64,000 bases of DNA from Trebouxia sp. TZW2008 (GCA_002118135.1 BDIU01000091.1:186001-250000); one strand, 5' to 3'; counted from the stretch's first letter, positions 32,542 through 45,508 are shown. A program made the numbers and translations. Notes: generated by a model from the sequence alone, not told the origin.

Positions 32542-34574
32542 TCAGGGCAAGGCCTTGACATGACAGAAAGCAAAGACAAACATCTCCTCCTGGCGCAACA
32601 GGTACCCAGCCACAAGGCAGTACATCAGCAGCTGCGCATACTGCGTCTGGTCGCGCTCGCTCCAATCATCCGCAAGGATGCAGTCAGTGTCTGCGCGGCA
32701 TGAAAGAATGAATTAGAAACAACTTTGCAATCAGTGCCTGCATGACAGGATGGCATGCTGTAGATACAGTGTAGCAGAGATCTGTGTGGCGTTTGATCCC
32801 AACTTGCATGCTTTGGGAGAACAGATGCCCAGATCTGCACTATACAGACAGTAGGTGCTGCAAAGAGGGAATTGGAGTGAGACCCAACATGCAATGCAGC
32901 AAAACAGCAATCTGACAGCAATTGATGCAAACACAGCTGTTTTGAAAGCCTACATGGCAAAGGTTTGCATACCGTTGACAGACAGAATGCAATATTTGCA
33001 TGTGATGCCTACCCAAACATGTGTGGATGAAGACGCTCATCGCTTCTTTGATGTCATTGCTGATATGCCACGTCAGCTCCTGCTTGTCTCTGGGCAGATT
33101 TGTAAGGTACGTCAAATACCTGTTGCATCTGTTGCTACTTGCTGCATTTACGTACAACTGAGTTGACACCTGTAGTCCAAACAGTCAGTCATTTGCACTA
33201 GCAATGCAATAATTTCTCTTGTTGTCTCAAAGGCAGCTTCACTAGTCTTCCATGTAATGCATTCTGCCATGCACAGTCTGCTGAGCAAGGCTCCTGCTCT
33301 TGACAAATGGTTGTTGCTTAGACCCAGTAAAGGTCAGCTGACTCAAGACAGTCATGCAAGCACTGACCGTGTTCTGTAGGATCTCGTTTTGGCTTTCAAG
33401 CTGCCTGATGTATTGTGCAGCATCATACTTGACTTCACCCTTTTCAGGGTCCCACTGTGAGACTTCTCCAGTGACTTGTGTCAGTTTGCTGCGACTGGGC
33501 GGATGAAGTTTAAGGCTATCAAGACATTGTGACATGACTGGCAGAGCATACTGTTGATTCTGTGCGTCATGTGCATTACAACCTGCACGTCACAGACACG
33601 CTGTCAGTATGCAATTGCCGTGCAGCAAGAAAGAGTGAACACATTGCAGACGTGTGCGATCCAAAGGCTGTGATCAGGGCTGTGCTTTATGGTTCAGCAT
33701 GCTTATGACGCTTCAAGCCTGCCATGGCAGTCAGCGTGTGCATCTGACAAGGCCCAGTATGTTGCAAGTCATGGCTGCTGTACCTGCTTGCAGCATCCTG
33801 TCAAGATCTTCAACTGCGCCGTGTGCATTTCTAAGCGCATAGCCCCAATGCATAGACAATTTCATGAGCTCTGCAAGGCTTTCTAATGGTGCGGAATACA
33901 TCACATGGAAAAATTGGGGTGGCAGCCTGCCAAGCTGATCAAACACTATCTGCTGCATTGCATCCCCGACCTGCAGCACAGGGCAAGCGGTCTACTGTTG
34001 ACCTGCCCCCTGATAAACAGCAGAAGCTCCTTAGAATGTGTATGCACGCATACATCTTCAGGCTGGTTTTCCATGAAGTTTTCAACTGACTCTGGTGAGA
34101 TCTGCTTGACCCAGTCTCGCAAGTACTGCCCACGGTCTTGGATCTGAAGCATGTAGTCCACTGCTGTCAGCATTCAGCCTTATGCATGCACAGTTTACTC
34201 TACACAAATCTACTATAACAGTCGACGGTGCAATGCCGCACCTCGGTGGTCCACCCGTCACTGTCCCAGTCGCTTTCTGATGCTTCCGCCATTGACGTAG
34301 AATGGCAGCTGACACATTGGCGTCTGCTAGGTCTCTTGTGCTGTCGGTTGTGAGCTGCTTGCGACAGCCGAATATCTTGTCGAGAGGAGCGCGGTGAAGT
34401 TTGCCTCTGATGAGCAGTTGAGTCGCTGCGAATTGTCTGTAGTCCTGAACGTGGACCGCATGATGGGTGCGCGAGTTCGCTGTGACAGTTGAAGCAGTGA
34501 CCGGTCCCAGACAGCATGGCGAGAGGACACTTCGGCAGTACTTGCAAGTGTGTCCGCCCCCACGTCACAATCAA
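32542..34574 (-). CDS. DUF760-like protein, probably plastid-targeted
   Basis: Best exon set: about 34253-34574, 34054-34160, 33784-33970, 33368-33582, a segment near 33000-33145, 32542-32690. The first exon is Arg/Ser/Thr/Gln-rich like a transit peptide and ends MAEASESDWDSDGWTTE. Conserved blocks follow: YLRDWVKQISPESVENFME, FDQLGRLPPQFFHVMYS, LAELMKLSMHWGYALRNA, GEVSQWDPEKGEVKYDAA with YIRQLESQNEILQ, then LTWHISNDIKEAMSVFIH and TQYAQLLMYCLVAGYLLR. The order (Leu-rich helix, LPP-F motif, LxxLMxxxxxxGY-RNA, WDP-x-G) is that of plant and cyanobacterial DUF760 proteins of unknown function. Exons 2, 3 and 4 join in phase. The joins 1-2 and 4-5 are unresolved and may hide small exons. Confidence 0.6.
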
Positions 34575-34924
34575 CGCATACTAGAGGCTTGCCTTGTGCT
34601 GCGCCCAGATTCAGCGCATGTAGCTTCGAAGGGTGCTCCAGATCAGTCAATCGTAGCTGCGCGCACAGGAAGACCGAAGAAGAAGAACACAAACGAAGTA
34701 AACTTTGGACTCCCAAGTTCGTATCGTCCTGTGTTGACCGAATTCAGGCTTGCGTTCATAGACAGCACCGCCAGCACAGCATGCACACGCCCTGAACTGG
34801 CGGCACTCAGGCTGAGCGAAGCTCGAAAATTTCCATGCCTTGATACAAACTTACTCATTGTGACAAGTACTGCAGTTCGTTGGCTGTGTCGACTGCTGCT
34901 GGCGGTCTGTCACGCCAGCTTTCA
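34575..34924. promoter_or_regulatory. Divergent 5' region DUF760-like/PH-like gene
   Basis: A spacer of about 350 bp between head-to-head genes. The true transcript starts are unknown, and part of it could be 5' UTR of either gene. No motif is supported. Confidence 0.35.
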
Positions 34925-37900
34925 ATGGCAGATGATAGCACTGGGACAGTAGCGTTGTTGAGAAATGCGGCTGCGCATGCGGGGCAGATCAAGCGGGAGC
35001 TGGCAGCCATCATCAAGGTACGTCAACTTCACAACCTGTCTTGCTGCTCTACAAGTCAGGTTAAACTACTTGAATGTTCGTGTACTTGAGGGCAAGCGTG
35101 CATTGTGCAGTCAAGCGCCGCAATGCAAGGTGACTGGCTGCCCCAAGCTGACAACCTGGTGAGTCCAGCTGGCAGCAACTTGCTCACCTGGGGCCTTGAC
35201 CAGGCGTACACCTGTCGTCAGCTCTGGCAAGCTTGACTTACACGTCATAGTTACTGCAGGATGTACTGACAAAGCATCATGGCGAGCTGCGCGAGCCAAG
35301 TGTCCCTGACTTGGCCTATGTGTTTGGCCAGGTGAGCTTCAGGACGTCGTAGTGACTGCCTAGCACATCCGAATGCAGCTGACTTCCCTACTATGGGCAA
35401 GCAATTACAGTTGTCGTCATGCAGCAGATTTGCACACCCTGCGGCTTATGCAGCCCTAAACAGCTTGGATATGGACACAGCCGCAATGATACTTCCGCAT
35501 TCCTGTGTGTGCCATGCTGCTCTACAGCCATCACTTGCCAAAGAAGCATGATGAATGATAGCACACTTGACATCAAAGCACCAACAGCACAGAAGTGGCA
35601 GGCCCTGAGGGTGCTTACATGCAAGGGTCACCCTTAGTGAGCTAGAGCATGCTGCAGAGTGGGCTGGTGGCAGAAGGGGAGGAAGGAGTGGCCCCAGGGG
35701 AGCAACAGGCACCGCCTAAAGCAGATGACGGCCACCTGGATACACCCCTGCACAAGGCTCGCTCCAGGTGTGTTGACAGGCACTGCTGTGCACACCTGTC
35801 TGGCCATGAATCCCACCTGTTAGCCACTATCAACTATGGCTCTATGGCCAGTTCAGGACAAAGCAGGGCCTTGTGCGTTTCCAAGTTTGTCGCCTGCTTG
35901 CTTGTGTATGTGCTGTCTGCACTGACTCGTTCACAATGCAACTTTCTGCCTGCGCGACTCTGCTGGTTGTCGCTGAGCAGCTGATATCTCTGCAGCAGCC
36001 TAGAAGTATGGTTGATGCCAGTAGCTTGTGCTGTGGCTGTTAGGCAGCATACTGACTCATATGCATTGCTATATACATTGCTAACGGCAAGTTGCTGCTA
36101 TAGCAAATGCTGTCAAGCTGTCCAAGCATGCTGAAGTAGGTCAGCTGCAAGCAGACCAGCAAGCAACAGCAAAAGGTTTCCCAACAGCTGGGCAGCTTTT
36201 GCTACAGGCACAACTTGGCACAGCAAGGCAGTGCCCTCACTGTGACACATGCCATCAACTTGTGCAAGCACGCTGCATGACGGCAAAAGCAGTTGTTGTG
36301 GCACATGCTGTCAACTTGTGCAAACATGCAGAGGGACAACACAAGTGTTTGCTTTGGCAAATGCTGTCAAGTTCTGTAAGCATGTTGCACAATTGCAAAC
36401 AGAGTCCTGTCATGCAGGGGGCTGCAGAGCTATCCCATCTTCTCAAATATGGGCTCAGATGATGAAAGCGGCTTGTCTTCTGAGCCTTCTCGCCATCACG
36501 TGCATCAGGTACCACCATGCAAGCCAGTGCATCTCAGTTCAACTGCACTGATGGTCAAAGCTGTCACGAGACAACTGTCCATCATGCACAGAGGCAACAG
36601 ACGCCTTTTCAGCACATTCACTTGGCATACACTGTCTTGCCACGAATACAGCGCACCCTTGCACAAGTGCTCTTCAGCTGGATTGCATGCACAACAGTCA
36701 TGCTTGCTGGAAAGTCATCACAACATGGCCTGATATGCTGAGGAAACAGCTATGCGTACATGGATCCTATATCCTGTTAGCAAACTGGATGGAGACAACT
36801 GACTGCTCTTGTACGTACCCAGCTGAGCCTGTCTAGCACACGTTTTGATTGATTGAATGGATGGATGGATGGATGGATGGATGGATGATGCTGATACACA
36901 ATGCCATGCAGAACAAGCCCAGCCATCTGGGCGTTCAGCGTGTGCAGCTCTCTGCTCAGCAGCAGCTCAAGCCAATCCGCACCCGTAGTCAGCCTGCTGG
37001 CAGTGGCCACCGTCAGCAACAGCAGCAGGACAGCTGGCAGCCCTGGCGCATGTACCAGACCACAGGTACTATCATGCAGTGCATGCGAGTAGTATGTGCA
37101 CATGTCCATGGAGCAATATTTGGCACCAGCAGGCTCTTGCCCTCTGATGCAGATGCGTGATGCCCTACTTCATGTTGCCGTAACCTTTGCAAGGCACAAA
37201 CCTTGTGGCCGCACTGCTTCTGTGCCACAGACACTTGATGATAAGCTGCATTTCATCATGTGTGTACCTCTTATCAGCAAGACAGAGTGCTTATGCATTG
37301 TGCTCTCACTTGCAGCCTGCCAAGCCTGCGGCAGTTGCAGAGCGCTGTTCACCTCCACAGCCTGATGCAGGCGAGGCAGAGCAATCCAGTCACAAAGTTC
37401 AGAGTTTCAGAGTTCTTCACAGTGCCGTGCCCTGATGTAGGGCCTGCTCACTTGCGCCCTGCCAAGCCAGTGGCAGCTGCAGAGCGTTACTCAACCCCCC
37501 AGCATGATGACTCACCCCTCAGCCCAGACCTGAGTGCCATGTTCCACAAGGGCTTCCTCAAGAGCCCCAGAGCTGCCAGCCCCAGGATCAAGCACAAAAG
37601 CCAGGCAAACAAGCCAGTAAGCATGCAATGCCTTTGACGGCATGCTTAGTAAGTGTCTAGTAGTGGACAGCTTGGAAACCAGTGTTGCTGCAGCAAGCAG
37701 GCGTCGTGCAGAGGTAGCTTAGACTACTGCAAATTGCACACAGCATGATAAATGACTACTTTCCACAATGACAAGCTTTCCATGGCATCAATGCTGTTTC
37801 TGCTACTGCAATGACTCTTGTGGCTGTTCCTTTGGCCTACAGCTTTGGGGGTTGGATTCACACGGCAACAGAGGAAATGATGTCGTTCATTCTCTGTTTG

Positions 37901-40900
37901 TTCTGTCATTACAATATGAGCATGACTATTTGAGATGCATCAACCACTCAGCATCATTTAGCAACACAGCTGTTACCAATCAGCGCAAAATCTTGCGTGA
38001 AGTGTTGCTCTGACCCCACTTGATTACTCCAAGCATCACCTTATGTAGTCTGAGCACTTTCGTGTGCAGTGCAGGAGCCTCCTGCTTGGAATAGCTCTCA
38101 CAGAGGGGCAGGTGAGAGGGGCAGAGGTGGGTCAAACAGGGGTGCCAGGGCGGTCAACCAGCAGGAGAGCCTGCTTGAGCTCAAACAGCGTGTCATGGCG
38201 CGCCTGCAACAGGTTGCTCATTCTCTCCTTGTACGTCTGCATGTCAGTACTACCAGCACAATCTGCTGATTGCAGTTGTGTGAGTGCATGTGACAGCGTT
38301 ATCAGGTCCAGTCATGGTACATTACAGTGTGTGTCCGCATCTGCATTGGGGACTGCGAGAAATTGCTGGTTTGTGTAAATTCTGAGCACCTTGGACCAGA
38401 AAGTGTCAAATGTTCCCAGACATGTCACAGCAGCTTGTCTTTCATCTGTCCATAATGGCCCTGACAATGCGTGCATTCAGACTCTGTGGCAAGCTGTGGC
38501 AGATGATTTGTGGTGACGTTGCTTTGCTGCTTGCAGGCAAATGATGCACACTATGTCAATAGGGTCAGGCAGAAGCAGAATGAGGGCTTATTGAAAAAGG
38601 GCCAGAGTCAGGAAAATGCTGGCGTCTACTCTGCACAGGTGGGCTGATGCTCTACCACCATCGCCCCTTTCCAATATGCATCATTTCTCGCTGCTGGTGC
38701 CTGATTGCTTGAGCTTGCTGCCGAGCTGTCAAGCAACGGCTACCACAGTGTGAAGTTCATTCTGACATGCTGCTTTCATGACGCACCACATTGTGCCCGA
38801 TGTTGCCTGCATCGCTTTCAGAAGCAATAAGCTTAGTTGAGACGCCTATTGGCATAGTCGTCCCAGTCTGTATCTTCCATTTGCTCCTGGGACAAATGGC
38901 AACAATTAATTTTCATGTGACATGACACCGCTCCAGCTCTTTGTGTGACATTCTTCGCCAGCTTTCTGTGTGATGTCGGTTCAATGGGTCTACATGCCAC
39001 TTGTCAGAACATCCCTGATTTGCAAGCAGTTTCTCAACTCACATACCACTCAAGCACATAACTTTGTCACAGTCTCATGAAGTAATACAGCAATCATGGT
39101 GACTGCACACTGCAAGCAACGGTACTCTCATTTTTGGCATGGTTGCTAGAGCTTTGCAGGATGACTCAGGTTGGCGTCTGGATTTACGTTTGCAGGTTGA
39201 ACCAGCAGTGCCTTATCACACACTGCTAAAGAAGCGTAGCTCCTCTTCTTCTATGCCTGTAACACCCCTCAAGGCCCGCCCCACAGACCCATCTGAACAG
39301 CCCAAAGCCGCACACACGCACAGATGGAGCTCTGCCTTTGGGGCTGCACAGGATAGCCATCAGCCCAATGCCTTTCAGGGGCCAAAGGCAAGGGGCGCCG
39401 AAGGCACTGAAGAGGAGTGGCCAGACCTGAGCCACCTGAGCTGGGGGGTCCAGGCCACTGGGGTCATCAGGGGTCAGGCTGGCATGACTGTTGATGGCAT
39501 CAGTCAAGCTGCCATGCAAGCAGGAGACACAGGACCGAGCAACATGCTGAATGGCACACAAGATCCACACAAATACATGAGGTTGAACAGCGCACCAGGC
39601 ATGCAAGGGAGCATTGCTGCCGTGAGCGCTTTCAGAAAGTCAAACAGTCTAAAAGAGAGGCCTCGCTGGGGTGCCACAAATGCTCAGCTTGCCCAGTCAA
39701 AGGGCAGGGCATTGTTGAGCGGTCCTTCTGGTCAAGCCGGCTTGGCCATACTGCCTGATGCAGCAGTCTTGGGTCTCAACCCAACAGATACAGATACTGA
39801 TCATCACACATCAAGTGGCTTACGTCCGAGTCAGACAAGCAAGCCATTGATGACTCACTTCTCGCTCACAAGCCTCATAGGGCATTCTGATGGGGCACTT
39901 CCAGGCCTGCCCTCAGGCCCTGCCCCTGATAAGGCACCTCCGAGGCTGCCCTCAGGTCAAAGCCCTGGTCAACCCACGGCGTCTGGAGACCCTCAAACTC
40001 ACCCCAAACCTCGTCAAGAGCAGAGCATTGATGCTCAGCTACTTGTTGCACAGCAACAAGCTGCAAGCAGGCAGCAACAGTTGAATGCTCAAATATCTGC
40101 AAACCCTGATGCTGGATCTGCCGATGTCAGGCACATCAGACAGACCCTAGACCGACAGCCAAGCTCACAGGGATCTGCAAACCCTGATGCTGGATCTGCC
40201 GATGTCAGACAGAACAAGCAGACCCTAAGCAAGTCACGGCAGCGGGGTTCAAAAGTGTGGGATGGGGTTGGGCTTGCAGCCACCCCTGCAACTGAAGAAG
40301 AGGCTTGGGCAGTTTCTGCAGCAACGCGAGCATCGACTAACTTTGCTTCCCCGACCAGGTCAGCAATTTGTCACAGCTTCATTTTGCCTCATGCATTTCA
40401 TATCAGCTGCACGCCTTTTGTATCACTAAGCCAGCTTTCATTCTTGCATTGTGCTACACTGGTGCAGAATTTGAGCAAAATTTTCTTTTGCCAATAGCCT
40501 TTCTCCTGGGTGCAGTGTAAACACCCAGTTTTGTTGATTGATATTGACTATAACTTCAACACCTGTGCCTGCACACACGCGAGGTAGGTAAAGGTATGCC
40601 TCACTTGTTTCTGTCATTTGATGCAACGCTGCGTTCTCAGGTCATCTGAGGCCAAAACGCGGCAGCGCAGCTTCAACAGGACGCCCTCAAGGAACCGGCC
40701 CTCGGTGACTGAAGCACACCATGAGGATCAGGCTTCAGCTGGCAGCAGCTTTGCCCCTCTAACATCTACCTTCAGGTTAGGCGCTCCTGATTAAGCTGCC
40801 CTTGCAGCATTCTTTCATGGCATTCTCGTTCAATACTCTACAGGTGCTCACGTCAGCAAGCATCACTGGCCCTGGAGAACCAGCTTGCTGTCATACATCT

Positions 40901-43900
40901 CTGCATGCCTTTGCTGATGACCACTGCTGCACAACATGTGGGGCATGCTGACAAGAAGAAGCGGGCAAAGGAATGTGATAGAATGGTGCAATCATCAGTC
41001 ACCATCATGTAACATCATGACAGCAAAATTATTCATCAGACACAGGGTGGACATCAAAATCTGGGCATGTCCGTGCAGCTCTGTCCTGCTGCAAATGTGT
41101 TGTCTTAGCCAAGCACAGCTGCTGCTGGCCCAATGCATTGCTTGCTTCTGTAGCTGCTCCTAGTGATCATTGCTAGTCATGCAAAGTGTAGTGTACTGGT
41201 GACCATATTGCAGTGCTGACCATCACCAAATTCACACTGGCATGCATTCCAGCAGATACTGACTTGTCTGTCAGCACTTGCTTGAGTGTGCCAGCATGTT
41301 TGTTGACTACAACTGCAGCTTGCACCTGGTGGGCGCGTGCCACTGCACCAAGTATATGCCATCTGATTTGCTTTTCCTGCTTACCAGCGCCTCTTGTGGC
41401 CTTGTAACCAGATGCAGACGCCACTTCTCGCTCAAAATGATTACATGTCAATGACAAACTGCCAGACATCTGCAGCTTTGCAAGTGTGCACTCTGTACAT
41501 CTTTGGCTGTGCCTATGACATGCTTGCAGATGTTATTCAGAAACAGGCAGGTACAGTGCAGAAGCTGTACAGTGATGTTGTCTACACAGCAAAACAGTAT
41601 TGTGCTGTTGTCTGTCTAGGCTTTCTGATCTGGCTGCACCCAGCCAGCAGCCCCATCAGCAGGAGCAGCAGCAGCAGCTTGAGCTCTGGCATTCAGACAC
41701 GCAGCTGCCCACACAGCAGCAGCAGCAGCAGCGGCATATGGGGCACTTGCCGGATGAGGCCTCAGGGGCATCACAGCAGCAGTCACAAGCGCCACAGCAG
41801 CTGCAGCAGTGCCCCATGCGGATGGAAATACCAGAGGAGGCCTCAGGGGCAGCCCTGATGGCAGAAGCGCTGGGCAGACTATGCCATGCTGCCAGCCAAA
41901 ACAAGAAGCGCTCCAGGGCGGCCTCACCTGCTGGCAGCACAAGCAGCCACACCAGTGCCAGACACTCACGTCATCCTTCACCTCATGACGCATCACATGC
42001 GGCTGCATCGACTGATGCCCATACTAGGCATAGCCAAGCAGCAAGGAGCACTGTAGCTGCTGGGGTGTCCAGTCACAATCAGAGCAAGGCAGCATCAAAT
42101 GATGCCCATGCCAGGCATAGCCAAGCAGCAAGGGGCACTGCTGCTGCTGGGGTATCTAGTTTGGGCGAGAGCCAGCCAGCATCAAGCGATGCTCATGTTA
42201 GGCAAAGCCAAGCAGCAAGGAGCACTGTTACTGCTGGCAGTGTCACCAGCACAGCATCTCCTGCAGATGATAACGACAGGAGGCAAGGCGGCAGCAGCAG
42301 CATTGCTGCAGTAGCAAGCCAGGAGCCTGCTTCAAGCCCAGGCACTGCGCATGCTGAGGCACATTCTGCAAAGCCTGCTAATTCTCAGCAGGAGGCTGTA
42401 CAGGGGCTGGAGGGGTCACCAGGAATAGGCCAGGGGGTGGCAGCAGGCATGCTGGCTGCCTTGCAAAGCCTTGACTCACCTTCCCACATTGCACAGAACC
42501 ATGACAAAGCGCACCCCAATGACGAGGCTGTCAAGCCACAGCATAGTGAAGTGTATGCCCCACTCACTGAGCTTGAGCCTGCAAGCACCAGTCAGCATGA
42601 TGCGGCCACAGCTGCATCAAGCCCTGCCACAGCTGTGGTGCCTCAAACCACTGCGCTGGCGGGAGTGGCCACAGCTGCAACCAGCCCTGCCACAGCTCAC
42701 CATGCAGAGTCCCCCACACAAGCATCCATGCCTACAGCAGACAAGACTGTGCTTTCAGAGCAGAGATCAGCAGTGGGTAGCAGCTCACAGACTGCAGTGA
42801 GTGATGCTAAGGAGACCAGTACTAGTCCTGAGGCAGACAGCCCATCAGCAGTGGTGTCCAGGGTTAGATCTTCTGCAGGCAAGTGCAAGCCTCTGCAATT
42901 TATCATCACCATTGACATGCTTGCTAATAGGGCGCTACTACCCAGCTAGGTGCATGCAGAAGCAACAAAGTGCCTCCAAAACATGATGTATAGAGCCAAT
43001 CTATGCCGACGCAAGCTGGGGTCTGTGCAACATGCGCTCAGCAACTCAGCAAAAGCGCTGTGAATGCTGTGCATCACTGATGTTGTTTGTCAGATTCATG
43101 AATATCTTTTTCATTGTCATTGTCATCGTCATCGTCAATGGGATCTTGTTCCATTCACTGGCTGTTTTGCTGCTGCTGTTATTGCATGTATTCCTGCAAA
43201 TCAATCATAGTGTTAATGTCACTGCGGGGTGTCACTGTGTACCACTGGCAAACCCAAACTGTTATAAGAAGCACTGCTCTCCATCATGTCCTTTCATTTT
43301 CCTGCAGGCAGCAGCCCAGTGATTCCAGCAGCTACCAAACATTTGTCATTGCAATGTATTTGTGCCCAGCATCAGAATCAAAGTCTTCCCGTTGTCATTG
43401 CTCGTCACCATTGTTGAAACTTGATCATGTTCATCACCTTCTTTGGCTCTTCTTCTGCAGGCAGCAGCCCAGTGACTCCAGCAGCTACCAGCAGCTTCCG
43501 CCTAGCTATGGGGCGCGTGCTGGGGCTGGAAGCTGCAGACCTGCAGTCCCCAAACAAGAGGAAGTATGGGAAAAGTGAGAGCAGGGATGCTGGCCTCAGG
43601 ATAGACGAGCACCCTGTCGGTAAGTCACATTGTCAAACGATTCATCACAGTCTTGTCACAAGTCAACTTAAGTGGCTGCCTTGTGTTTCGCCAAGTTTGA
43701 ATGCTGCTGGCTGCTGGGCATCTGAGAAGCATGACTGGACAGGAAGCAGTGCAGTGTGTCACTGCATGGCTAAGTTGCAAATTTTCCTGACTCGGGACCA
43801 GCATATAGCATACAGGGAACCAGCTGCTTCAGCATGCCCAGGAGCAGCACCGATGTCTGCAGATATGACCTGCACCTGTGCCACTGCGCAGCTAGTTTGT

Positions 43901-44559
43901 GGTCGCAGCTAAGTTCAGCGCAGTACGTGTTGTGCAGGCAAGCCGCTGCTGCAAGCATATTCAGCAGCAGCAGGCATGACAGGGGCTGACCTGCTGGCAG
44001 CCCTAGCCAAGGGCAGTGAGATGAGGAAGGCCTGGGAGGGGGGGTCAGGGGGGTCCAACCGCCTAGTGCAGTGTTGCATCAGCCAGGGGCAGGCCTGCAT
44101 TGCCTACGGCCATGGCTGGTTGCGCAAATCTGTACAGCATCCCATAGACAGGTGCGCCTGCCATAAGACCCCACATGCTTAGTAACTCACCACAAACGAC
44201 TTCCTGTCCCCAGGAGCAGCCTGGTATTGCTCTGTTCAGAAAGCAACCAGTATGAACATGGTCTATGGTGGGTCTGATGCACACAACATTTCCTGCAACT
44301 CTGGCATGCTGTATGCAGGGTGCATGTGCCTGCTGCTGTCTGGAGGCCCTCACAAGCCATCACTGTCGATACCAGCAAGGGAGCCATAGATTTGGAGCCA
44401 GCAAGCCAGCAAGATTACACCCTGTGGGTGTTGGGCCTGAATGCAGCTTTGACTGTTGCCCAAAACGCCCAAACCCTCAAGGAGTTGCCTGTGCCTCAGA
44501 TGCTCTGGCATCCTGAGCTGTATGTGATGAGTGATACAGATGTTGTGTCAACAGTGTAG
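34925..44559 (+). CDS. Large low-complexity protein with PH-like C-terminal domain
   Basis: I do not recognise this gene as a named family. Exon segments: 34925-35017, 35091-35129, 35260-35331, 35658-35767, 36428-36508, 36912-37065, 37441-37616, 38075-38212, 38537-38638, 39196-40358, 40641-40775, 41620-42878, 43461-43619, 43938-44151, about 44214-44260, 44319-44559. From 36912 to 44151 phases close; the joins 35767/36428 and 44151/44319 are unresolved. About 1,350-1,400 aa. It opens MADDSTGTVALLRNAAAHAG. The middle is Ser/Gln/Pro/Ala-rich with poly-Gln, repeated NPDAGSADVR (40105, 40180) and three DAHARHSQAAR-like units (42015-42230). A helical piece reads LLELKQRVMARLQQ. The C-terminus (LLAALAKGSEMRKAW, RKSVQHPID, ITVDTSKGAIDLEP, YTLWVLGLNAAL) has the strand-helix pattern of a PH domain ending. 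The intron after 42878 uses a GC donor. Confidence 0.6.
36100..36400. repeat. Intronic tandem repeat, about 55 bp, four diverged copies
   Basis: Units contain GCA.ATGCTGTCAA.TTGTGCAA.CATGC and recur at about 36101, 36248, 36303 and 36357 in the PH-like gene. Confidence 0.65.
36765..36888 (+). repeat. Dispersed repeat family A, copy 4, running into (ATGG)n
   Basis: This copy lies in an intron of the PH-like gene. The core is shortened (CCCAGCTGAGCCTGTCTAGC) and the tail GATTGATTGA expands into eight or so ATGG units. Confidence 0.8.
37310..37380 (+). repeat. Degenerate copy of the 5' part of PH-like gene exon 37441-37616
   Basis: The stretch CCTGCCAAGCC, GGCAGTTGCAGAGCG repeats the start of exon 37441-37616 (CCTGCCAAGCC, GGCAGCTGCAGAGCG) about 130 bp upstream, behind its own TTGCAG acceptor. 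Only the downstream copy joins the previous exon in phase. Confidence 0.8.
43305..43350 (+). repeat. Copy of the 5' part of PH-like gene exon 43461-43619
   Basis: CTGCAGGCAGCAGCCCAGTG followed by ATTCCAGCAGCTACC repeats the acceptor and first codons of exon 43461-43619, 153 bp upstream of it. Confidence 0.88.
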
Positions 44560-45026
44560 CGTTTGAATACAATTTAGTTCAGCAGTCAAAGTGCAGTGAT
44601 GGCCCAGATGTTAGTAGTGAAACAGCCTGTTATGATACCATGTCCGTCGTTATATTCTTCTTATGTCTGCAATGCATCAGTCACATTACTACCTAGCACA
44701 TGATGCGTGTGTGATCTCAGGCAAGTATGCATCATCTGACAGCAGTGCGAAGCTCAGCAGCTCTATCCTCTCAGTGCAGTGCTGCAGTACGTTTTGGGGC
44801 GGCAAAGATTTGTACATTGTATGCAAAACTCCACATGTATGGTTGTTACATGAACGTCATTGTGCAATCCTTCTCACTTCTGAGAGCTGTATGCTGCACC
44901 CAGTCTGGACTCAAGACCTAAGGGGTGACTGCTGCTGCTGCTGCTGCTGCTGCTGCTCAATCTATTCTAACTACACAGCATGTGCATGCATGACCTGCTC
45001 AGGACACAGCCTCCATATGACATCAT
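44560..45026. other. Convergent spacer PH-like/UBX with (CTG)n
   Basis: The spacer holds two 3' UTRs and a CTG microsatellite at about 44932-44956. No gene is supported. Confidence 0.45.
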
Positions 45027-45508
45027 TTATGCTCGGAACACAGTCAGAACAGTATCTGCAACGTCTGCAGCCTGCAGTGTCTGTGAAACATCTGTCAGCT
45101 CTTTCCTAGGATAGCTTGTGATGAGCTTGTAGTTGCCTCCTTGTGATGCAGATGCGTCTATGAACCTGCAGAGCAACCACACTCGTTTCGTACAGCCAGG
45201 AAAACACTTTTACAACCCTGTCAGTAAGTGTGTGAGAAGCGCAACATACAGGCGTTCTATTGCATGCGAATGCAGCAGTGGAACTGACATTTGCAAGGAC
45301 AGCAATCGGCAGCTTACCTTTTGACATCTGCAATGGTCTGTGATAGATTAAATTTGCCGGTGAGCTTGCTGCCGTCTGCAAGCCTGATCTGTAATGTGGT
45401 GGCAGGCTGTGAGTCATTGACGCCTGTGGCCGCTTGCTGTGCCTGACTAGCTGAGGAAGCTGAGGCGCCACCTGAACCCGCAGAGCAGAACTTTTCATGT
45501 AAAGTCAT
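45027..45508 (-). CDS. Stand-alone UBX domain protein (p47/PUX type)
   Basis: UBX domains bind the N-domain of the AAA ATPase p97/CDC48. Exons: 45318-45508 and 45027-45165; 330 nt, 109 aa, phase closes (AG|G). The domain reads TTLQIRLADGSKLTGKFN, QTIADVKRFIDASAS, YKLITSYPRKELTDVSQTL, AADVADTVLTVFRA and then a stop. YPRKEL occupies the FPR/FPNKEL loop that contacts CDC48. Upstream of it is only a Ser/Ala/Gln-rich linker; the SEP and UBA parts usual in p47 and PUX proteins are missing, and only about 360 bp separates this start from the thioredoxin stop. Either this is a real UBX-only cofactor, or the first exon begins at the CTGCGGGTTCAG acceptor and more exons exist that I cannot find. Confidence 0.72.
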
